Shown: piece after piece, positions 1-5,753 of the stretch | Layout: each line of letters opens with the position of its first letter | Numbering within the stretch: the stretch's first letter is position 1 | From: Acidobacteriota bacterium | GTDB lineage: Bacteria > Acidobacteriota > UBA6911 > RPQK01 > JAPXNP01 | Reading direction: 5' to 3' | Length of the DNA: 7,069 nt | Assembly: GCA_030614585.1 (NCBI GenBank) | Contig: JAUWTT010000209.1 | Span: 1 to 7,069, forward strand | Notes under the pieces: model-generated | Seen by the model: only the letters and a program-made list of their open reading frames with translations | What the model was told of the DNA's origin: nothing | Database searches by the model: none | Position numbers and translations under genes: made by a program

Positions 1-1094
1 GCACCAGGGACCTCTCCTTGGCGGGCATTCATAATTCCCAAGTGAAGGTAACTCATCGGGTACTGTTTGGCGTGGCCGGTTTGCTCCAAGTGCGAGAGCG
101 CCTTTTCGGCGGCCTCGTATTCTCCAAGATAGAAATTGGCCACACCATGGAAGTAGAAGGCCTGCGGAATCCGGGTCTTCAGCTCCATCAACTTTGCAGT
201 TAAAGCGGCTGCCGCCGCCCACTTTTCATCATAAAGCTCCAGGCGAGCCAGAGTCAGATAGGGATTCATAAACCTTGGGTCGGCCTTTATCGCATTCTCA
301 AAGGCGGCCTTCGCACCCTCCTCATCTTTCTCCGCCAATCGTGTTTGTCCCAAAAGGTCCCATGCTGCAGCGAACTGTGGGTAGGCCTCCACAGCTTTCT
401 TCAGTTCCCTGGCCGCTTTCGAGTAATTGACACGCTTCTTTCGAAGCTCTTTCTGAGCTTTCTCAAAGGCTCGTTTCGCCTCGGCGGGTGCCTCCAGTGT
501 AGTAAGGCTTACAGTGGTTCCTTCGTCCCCGGATAGCCTATGTAGAATGATGGTGCCAATCTCAGGACTATCGAAGCTACTTCGAGAACCGAGCCGAATC
601 TCTTCGGAGTAGTAGCCAGGCTTTGGCTGGAGTCTCACCTCGCATCCACTCAGATTATGTTGCTTGAATGGCGCTTGAGGAAGAGTCCCTGCGCCGGCAA
701 GGCCAGCCGACTGGGTATTAGATAAGGCCCCCGGATCGGACAACTCACGACCAACACTCGCATCCGACATTCCATAGCCGCTCGATGTTCCAAGTTCAAT
801 TGTGAATCTCCCACTGGGAGCAACGGACGTCTGATACTCAACACGCCCTCCACAAATCATCTCGACTCGTTGCTCTTCATCCAGCGATGATCCATCCGCC
901 AGAACCACATCCCCTGAGAGAAAAAGAAACGAATCCACCGGGTCTTGGATTTGAGGATAGGTTTGTTGGCCTCGCTGATCGGAAGATGGTGCCGGCCTAG
1001 GCTGGGCCTGCTCCTGGGCATCTGCGAACCCTGTGGCCAAACAAATTATGAGAAAGGCAGCACCGTAGAACTCTCCTGAAAAACCTGGGGCCAC
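1..1094 (-). CDS. Exported Ig-like (carboxypeptidase-regulatory-like) + TPR protein, 3'-truncated by window
   Basis: An open frame of 364 codons with no stop runs from GTG at 1094-1092 off the left edge, so the C-terminus is missing. The GTG is the first start codon after the upstream gene's stop, and a GAGG lies 8 nt before it. Residues 11-23 are hydrophobic and end in A-D-A/Q, a plausible signal peptidase I site near residue 26. Residues about 56-187 resemble the beta-sandwich 'carboxypeptidase regulatory-like' domain common in Acidobacteriota: FLSGDVVLADGS at 57-68, CGGRVEYQT at 81-89, SGRFTIELG at 94-102, SGCEVRL at 149-155 and IGTIILHRL at 179-187. A Gly/Ser-rich loop, 103-147, interrupts it. 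A Lys/Glu-rich helix (204-222) leads into TPR-like repeats at about 223-240, 243-273, 277-308 and 311-337, continuing to the edge. TPRs bind proteins; the partner is unknown. It probably works outside the cytoplasm with the GWxTD protein encoded 3 bp upstream. Family assignment is from recognised motifs; function is not known. Confidence 0.85.
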   Translation of the reverse strand, partial: MAPGFSGEFYGAAFLIICLATGFADAQEQAQPRPAPSSDQRGQQTYPQIQDPVDSFLFLSGDVVLADGSSLDEEQRVEMICGGRVEYQTSVAPSGRFTIELGTSSGYGMSDASVGRELSDPGALSNTQSAGLAGAGTLPQAPFKQHNLSGCEVRLQPKPGYYSEEIRLGSRSSFDSPEIGTIILHRLSGDEGTTVSLTTLEAPAEAKRAFEKAQKELRKKRVNYSKAARELKKAVEAYPQFAAAWDLLGQTRLAEKDEEGAKAAFENAIKADPRFMNPYLTLARLELYDEKWAAAAALTAKLMELKTRIPQAFYFHGVANFYLGEYEAAEKALSHLEQTGHAKQYPMSYLHLGIMNARQGEVPG

Positions 1095-1097
1095 TCT

Positions 1098-2744
1098 TTA
1101 ATCCTCACTGTCCATCGAAACAGTAAACGACTGGACAAATTCGACGCGTTCACCCGACAAATGATCGCCTATCTCGACCATGACTCGGTATGGTCCAGCC
1201 GGCAATCCATCGATGCTCAACAACTTCGTTACGACGACCCTGTCCGCTGAGAAATACTGGATTGCCTCGCCTCGCTGATCCGTTGTCTGCCGAAGAAGCT
1301 TCCCATCTTTGAGGAGAGTGTACGCGATTGTCAAAGAGGGCTGAAGCGAAGACTGGTCGATCTGCGCGTTGTAGATCTGAAAGTAGAGACCCAGAGGTTT
1401 GCCGGGCGAGAAACTCTTGGAAAGATCCGGTACTACCTTAACGTCACCGATGACGAACATCTCATCGATGTCAGGTATTGAGTCAAGAGGCTCGATCAGA
1501 TCAGCCAGGATCACCGAACTGACCGAAAGCGTTTCGGAATCTAAGCTAGGCAAAACAATTCCCTTACGCAGGACCCCGACTTCACCACTATTAATATCTT
1601 TGACCACCAGGTCCAGCTTGTACCGCTGCCTACGATCGAGCATCAACATCTTCTGATAGATCGAGCTCTTCGCCAGCCCCATTTTCAGTTGATCGGGCGG
1701 ATAGGAGCTCAGCAGATCGGAGTCAAACTCATCAACGATTCGGTTCTGAAAGCTGGTTAAAATCCCGTAAATTGCTACCCTGGCCACCTGGAGGCCAGCC
1801 TCTTCCTGATAAGTGAGGTTCCGGTTCTCAACTTGCACTGTGATCGGCACCAAAACCTGATCTTCGGTAATACGAAAGTAATCCTGTCGAATCTGAAACG
1901 GAAGATTCGAGAACTCAATGTTGACTTCAACCAGCTCTTTTAAGTCTTTGTATTTGACAGGCTTCGGTCCCTGGACCTGTGTGTAGATCTCATAGCGATA
2001 AAAGGGGTTATCTCGCGCGGTTGTTAACGCTATCGGGTCGGCATTCCGTCTGCCGGAAAAATAGGTGCGATCGCTCTTCTGGGTGAGCCCCATCTCCTCC
2101 GCCAACGTCAGGCCGCCACCCGTGACATGAAGCAGAGTGTCCTTGTCCTCCGGCAACAGACCGAGCCGATACTCGCCGCTCATACTCTTATCCACAAACT
2201 CGAGAGAGATGTCTTCCCCGACGCCTTCAATGCTCCGATAGCGCCAAATCTCAAATGGATAAGTAGAGGTGGTTCCACCGCCTTCATTAATAGGTCGCTG
2301 GTAAGCACCGCCCGAGGAATGCGATTCAATCTCGTAAGGCGGCCCATGGAGGATATAGACACGGCCCCGGTCCGTTTTCCAGCCCGGATATCCACTGGTA
2401 AAACGTTCGTTTGCGTAAGCGATCCGTCTGTAGTGCTCTTCCTTGAACTCGTTCTCGGAGGTTCGAGGGTCAGGATCCCTTCTAAACCAAAACTGCTCGA
2501 TGAACCGCTCTTTCTCTTCGGGGGTAGTCAGTGCCTTAAATACAGCTCGCTCGTCGCTGCTAATGATGAAGAGAACGTCCTCGTTCAACCACTTTCTAAA
2601 ATGGTCCTCCGCCTCCTCCTGCTTGAGTTGATTCTCGTCCTGATAAGCAAAGGCCCCGGCACCAAAGAGGAGCAGAAACAGAAGCGAGATTAGATAGGGT
2701 CCTAACATATTTCGAAGCCCCATGGCTCGAGTTGCCCAAACCAT
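1098..2744 (-). CDS. GWxTD domain-containing exported protein
   Basis: A 548-residue protein if translation starts at ATG 2744. It carries the family signature G-W-K-T-D at residues 121-125, followed directly by RGRVYILHGPP. The usual upstream block is also present: LNEDVLFIISSDER at about 53-66 and FWFRRDPDP at about 85-93. The N-terminus has a hydrophobic stretch at about 15-33 ending AFA/YQ, a good signal peptidase I site, so the protein is exported. The C-terminal third is predicted from its sequence pattern to be beta-rich (PGKPLGLYFQIYNA, PAGPYRVMVEIGD). GWxTD proteins are widespread in Acidobacteriota and Bacteroidota and have no established biochemical role. The start is uncertain: TTG 2762 extends the frame by six codons without an evident ribosome site, ATG 2744 has AGAGG directly abutting it, and ATG 2723 gives a compact 26-residue signal peptide. 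All keep the mature protein unchanged. The gene follows the FG-GAP gene by 88 bp and ends 3 bp before the next gene. Confidence 0.9.
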   Translation of the reverse strand: MVWATRAMGLRNMLGPYLISLLFLLLFGAGAFAYQDENQLKQEEAEDHFRKWLNEDVLFIISSDERAVFKALTTPEEKERFIEQFWFRRDPDPRTSENEFKEEHYRRIAYANERFTSGYPGWKTDRGRVYILHGPPYEIESHSSGGAYQRPINEGGGTTSTYPFEIWRYRSIEGVGEDISLEFVDKSMSGEYRLGLLPEDKDTLLHVTGGGLTLAEEMGLTQKSDRTYFSGRRNADPIALTTARDNPFYRYEIYTQVQGPKPVKYKDLKELVEVNIEFSNLPFQIRQDYFRITEDQVLVPITVQVENRNLTYQEEAGLQVARVAIYGILTSFQNRIVDEFDSDLLSSYPPDQLKMGLAKSSIYQKMLMLDRRQRYKLDLVVKDINSGEVGVLRKGIVLPSLDSETLSVSSVILADLIEPLDSIPDIDEMFVIGDVKVVPDLSKSFSPGKPLGLYFQIYNAQIDQSSLQPSLTIAYTLLKDGKLLRQTTDQRGEAIQYFSADRVVVTKLLSIDGLPAGPYRVMVEIGDHLSGERVEFVQSFTVSMDSED

Positions 2745-2832
2745 CCTCTGGTATTTTAGCAAAGGGGCAAAGCAAGCAACTAATAGCCCCTATTCTCGCC
2801 GGCTGGTGAGGAATGCGCTTAAGTTCTCCAGG

Positions 2833-4542
2833 CTAGTCAGAATACGCTTCTTTCACTTTGACCAGGGTGTTTGCTCTTAGACCTTCGAGCACCTGTGTCT
2901 TCCCGCCCGGCCAAACGATCTTCACCGAACGGGGGCCGGAGCTGCCCAGCCCTACGTGAACCCGGGAGTCACTCGAACCTCCATATCCGACTGCAGACCT
3001 GGCCAGGCGTACAAGCTCACGTCCAGAGTCGAGAGTGACACGCACCTCACTTCCCAGCCCACTACGATTCGACCGGGTGCCCTCAAGCTGAAGAAGCAGG
3101 TAATTTCCCGCAGCTTCTGTTGAGTTTCGCAGAACTTCAGCCGGAGCATTAAGGCGGGTTACGACGACATCAAGGAGCCCGTCGTTATTCAGATCTCCAA
3201 AGGCTGCTCCTCGGTGCAAGCCAATTGCTGTTAGCCCTTCACACTGCAAAGTAACGTCTTCAAAGCGTCCATTCCCCAGGTTCTCGAAGACCCTGTTCGT
3301 CTGTTGAGAGGGCCGGTTGGAGTAAAGCTCCTCATTGGTCTGGACGTGACCCCCTGCGGTAAAAAGGTCCAGGTCGCCGTCGTTATCCAGATCGACCATA
3401 CCCAGGCCCCAACCGCCCCATGGCAGAGTATCGACTCCTAATCCGCTTTGAAATCGATCGTCTCTAAACAATCTGTTTCCCAAGTTCTTAAACAGCGGAA
3501 AGGTTTCATTTGAGAGTGCCGTCATGAAAATGTCCGGAAGCGTATCTCCATCGTAATCACCTGCGTCCGCTCCCATTCCTGAAACCGGTCGAGCACTGTC
3601 TGTGTAGGCTACCCCCGCTCCCATTGCTATCTCTTCGAATCGGCCAGTCCCTAGATTACGGAAGAGAAAGTTCCGCCAAGCGTCATTAGACACGAATGCA
3701 TCCAGGTAGCCATCAGCATCGAAATCTGCCAAAGCCAAGCCCATTCCCTTGCCCCAATGGCTTCCAATACCCGATTCCACCGAAATATCAGTGAAAGTTC
3801 CGTTTCCTTCGTTTCGATACAGGAGATTCGGTAGGGGATCGTACATCTTGGGGTGGCAATAGGTGCGGTAACCAGGTTTGTTAGCCCCGCAACGAGAGTC
3901 CTTGTCTCGGCTCCACACGCAGTAGTTGACTACGAACAGGTCCAGGTCTCCATCGTTATCGAAGTCGAACCATCCTGCCCCCACAGACCAGAGTTTGCCG
4001 AGCCCCTCGACGGAAGCTGTCACTCCGGCTCGGCTTGTAACGTCTTCGAAACGGCCGTTACGAAGGTTCCGATAGAGGATATTCCGGTTCACGCCGGTAA
4101 CGTAGAGGTCGGTCCATCCGTCATTGTCGTAGTCGCCCGCCGCTGCGCCCATCGAATAACCCTGGCCCCTAACTCCGGCCGCCGCAGTGACATCAGCGAA
4201 TTTGAGGTCCCCAAGGTTTATGTACAGGCGATTGAAGTACTTCTCCCCGGTCTTCTCCAGCGTCCAGATATCTGCTCCGTTACAGAAGAATACATCGAGC
4301 AGGCCATCGTTATTGAAGTCAAAAAGAGCAACCCCGGCAATCATCGGTTCAATCTGGAACTTCTGTTCAGTCTCGCTGTTGTCGACAACAAAATCGATCC
4401 CCGAGTCTGCAGCTATCTCCTGAAACCGGATTCGAGTTTCACAAAACCCGGCCTCGATGAGTAGGATGCTAATTAAGGAGGGAATCGCGCAACGGCGAAT
4501 CCGTCCTACCTTCAAGTAAGCCAGGGCCCAGGCACGGAACAT
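2833..4542 (-). CDS. CRTAC1-family protein: seven FG-GAP/VCBS repeats plus ASPIC/UnbV domain
   Basis: A 569-residue protein from ATG 4542. Seven D-x-[DN]-x-D-G-x-x-D type loops occur at residues 75-83, 137-145, 193-201, 273-281, 329-337, 384-392 and 450-458, each usually followed by a LYRNLGNGRFEDVT-like strand. That number fits a seven-bladed, integrin-alpha-like propeller with calcium in the loops; the fifth loop (DYDGDTLPD) is degenerate. Residues about 495-564 form an ASPIC/UnbV domain, recognised by NRSGLGSEVRV, GYGGSSDSRVHVGLG and VKIVWPGGKTQVLEGL. A Cys-containing insert (about 208-230, ending RTYCHPKMYDP) sits after loop 3, as in other bacterial CRTAC1-like proteins. A hydrophobic stretch at about 19-29 suggests export, without a clean lipobox. 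I chose ATG 4542 because it lies 10 bp after the upstream stop with an AGG nearby. ATG 4629 would add 29 residues of unremarkable sequence and overlap the upstream gene by 77 bp. Family assignment is firm; cellular role is unknown (extracytoplasmic calcium-dependent binding is inferred). Confidence 0.92.
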   Translation of the reverse strand: MFRAWALAYLKVGRIRRCAIPSLISILLIEAGFCETRIRFQEIAADSGIDFVVDNSETEQKFQIEPMIAGVALFDFNNDGLLDVFFCNGADIWTLEKTGEKYFNRLYINLGDLKFADVTAAAGVRGQGYSMGAAAGDYDNDGWTDLYVTGVNRNILYRNLRNGRFEDVTSRAGVTASVEGLGKLWSVGAGWFDFDNDGDLDLFVVNYCVWSRDKDSRCGANKPGYRTYCHPKMYDPLPNLLYRNEGNGTFTDISVESGIGSHWGKGMGLALADFDADGYLDAFVSNDAWRNFLFRNLGTGRFEEIAMGAGVAYTDSARPVSGMGADAGDYDGDTLPDIFMTALSNETFPLFKNLGNRLFRDDRFQSGLGVDTLPWGGWGLGMVDLDNDGDLDLFTAGGHVQTNEELYSNRPSQQTNRVFENLGNGRFEDVTLQCEGLTAIGLHRGAAFGDLNNDGLLDVVVTRLNAPAEVLRNSTEAAGNYLLLQLEGTRSNRSGLGSEVRVTLDSGRELVRLARSAVGYGGSSDSRVHVGLGSSGPRSVKIVWPGGKTQVLEGLRANTLVKVKEAYSD

Positions 4543-4552
4543 GGGAGTAAGC

Positions 4553-5554
4553 CTAATGCGGCTGACTACCCCGATTCCATTCGGCCTGTCTCGCAGGTTT
4601 GTCTCCGCATCTCTTGTCGCCTTGCTCATAACAAATCCGGGCCAATAGGTAGTGGGGACGGGAGTCTTTGGGGTCCAATTCGGTCGCCTTTATCAAAGCT
4701 CGGTTAGCTTCATCAAGTCTGTTGAGGCGATAAAGGCTTCGCCCCAACTCAAACCAGGTCTCGAGGTTTGACGGACCCAGAGTGGCGGCTTTCTGGAGCT
4801 GGGCCGCACTTTGCTCCAAACGATCCATCCGTTGCAGATAGATTCCGTATTCCAGGTGCGGCACAAAATCCGGCTTCGACATTGTTCCGTTCATTTTCAC
4901 AGAACTCTCCAGCAGCTCAGCCGCCTCTGCACCTTTTCCAAGGCCGAAGTAGACAGTTCCCAGATAAGCCTGAGCTCTCACCGAATCAGGCGCAAGTTCG
5001 AGCACGTGGTTGAACGCGTGAGCGGCTTCCTCCAGCCGGCCTATGCTCTGGTAAAGACGACCCAATAGGTAGCCGGTTTCGCTGTCTCTGGGGCTCAATT
5101 GCATCGCCTTGATGAAGGCCCGTTCTGATCTCGAATACGCCTCCCTTACCACATGGATCCGCCCGAGCAATTTGTACACCTGCGGCTGACCAGGATTAAT
5201 CGACAAGGATTTCTCAAGTGCGTCTGCGGCTTCATCGAACTTCCTGAGTCGGAAGCTGCAGAGACCCAAGTTAAACCAGACCTCCGCATTCTCTGGAAAG
5301 CGATCTGACGCATCCAGAAGCAGAGGAAGAGCCTCTTCGGTTCTGCCCAGGTTCAGATAGCAGACCCCTAGAAAAAGGGCGGTCCGATTCGCTGGCCGGC
5401 TTTCACTCATTTCCCGTTCCAAGAGTCTCGCGGCTCTCGAATAGTCGGCCCTGCTAAAAGCATCCAACGCTTCTTGAGATTGGGCTGAGAACCCGGTCGT
5501 CGAACCAAGCCAAACGATGAGAGCACAAACCACGTTCACCGAATTACGGAACAT
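4553..5554 (-). CDS. Exported TPR-repeat protein
   Basis: A 333-residue protein. The start is well constrained: ATG 5554 is the first start codon after in-frame stops (TGA at 5575-5573, TAG at 5569-5567). The ribosome site is weak (GAAG). The N-terminus has a short hydrophobic core (about 8-20) and F-S-A/Q, consistent with a signal peptide of about 24 residues. The remainder is almost entirely tandem 34-residue TPRs, at about 27-55, 57-88, 91-122, 125-156, 159-190, 193-222, 230-262 and 265-296, with a half unit at 299-314. Typical unit cores are NLGLCSFRLRKFDEAADALE and LGRSLYRLNRLDEANRAL. A charged tail (about 312-333) follows, with no further domain. TPR arrays are protein-binding scaffolds, so this is probably an exported scaffold; no enzymatic domain is visible. 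It is the first gene of the apparent cassette and abuts or overlaps the FG-GAP gene, suggesting translational coupling and a shared function. Confidence 0.92.
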   Translation of the reverse strand: MFRNSVNVVCALIVWLGSTTGFSAQSQEALDAFSRADYSRAARLLEREMSESRPANRTALFLGVCYLNLGRTEEALPLLLDASDRFPENAEVWFNLGLCSFRLRKFDEAADALEKSLSINPGQPQVYKLLGRIHVVREAYSRSERAFIKAMQLSPRDSETGYLLGRLYQSIGRLEEAAHAFNHVLELAPDSVRAQAYLGTVYFGLGKGAEAAELLESSVKMNGTMSKPDFVPHLEYGIYLQRMDRLEQSAAQLQKAATLGPSNLETWFELGRSLYRLNRLDEANRALIKATELDPKDSRPHYLLARICYEQGDKRCGDKPARQAEWNRGSQPH

Positions 5555-5753
5555 TCGATCTTCAGACTACCATCAAGTGGATCGACCGTGTCCAGTCCAG
5601 ATTGCCGAGCACTTGTTTCTCCGTTTGGTGACCAGAATGTCAATGACGTCACCATCCTGGTCGCTGAAGTCGGCTTAACTTGACAGCACCATTAGGTTCC
5701 TTGCGCGTACATAACCATATGGCGGGCGGCGTAGGACGGCTTGGACATCCGAG
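5555..5753 (-). other. Intergenic region between galactosidase and TPR gene; likely upstream region of the TPR cassette
   Basis: This is the longest non-coding stretch in the window. It should hold the promoter of the downstream cassette if that is a separate unit. A perfect TTGACA hexamer occurs on the minus strand at 5643-5638, but the hexamer 17 nt downstream (AGAAAC) is a poor -10, so no promoter is called. No GC-rich hairpin followed by a T-run was found after the galactosidase stop, so there is no recognisable intrinsic terminator. It also contains overlapping inverted repeats (5627-5661) and a short FG-GAP-like open segment (5674-5624), described separately. Confidence 0.5.
5627..5661. 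repeat. Overlapping inverted repeats with an 8-bp palindrome
   Basis: Three nested symmetric elements are visible. GGTGAC (5627-5632) pairs with GTCACC (5648-5653). ACCAGAATG (5631-5639) pairs with CATCCTGGT (5653-5661) with one mismatch. TGACGTCA (5644-5651) is a perfect palindrome. They lie about 75-105 bp upstream of the TPR start, a suitable place for an operator. Short repeats of this kind also arise by chance, so a regulatory role is only a suggestion. Confidence 0.3.

Noticed and set aside
650..853. 67-residue minus-strand open frame starting MEGVLSIRR
   Set aside because: Out-of-frame shadow within the larger Ig-TPR gene, whose frame is open from 1094 to the window edge and carries recognisable domains.
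2127..2693. 188-residue plus-strand open frame
   Set aside because: Lies wholly antisense to the GWxTD gene, whose motifs are clear. The translation shows no recognisable domain, so it is a shadow frame.
3853..4464. 203-residue plus-strand open frame
   Set aside because: Antisense to the FG-GAP repeats. Its Val/Ile/Glu-rich translation is what repeated DxDxDG coding gives on the opposite strand.
5615..5643. Candidate sigma-70 promoter for the TPR gene with a perfect TTGACA (minus strand)
   Set aside because: The hexamer at 17-nt spacing is AGAAAC, and neighbouring spacings are no better, so a -10 element is lacking.
5680..5715. Plus-strand TTGACA that might drive an antisense transcript into the galactosidase
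   Set aside because: No -10-like hexamer at 16-18 nt; the A/T-rich bases (ACATAACC) lie too far away, and no plausible plus-strand gene follows.
5700..5753. Possible intrinsic terminator after the galactosidase
   Set aside because: The GC-rich stretch does not fold into a convincing stem and no T-run follows it.
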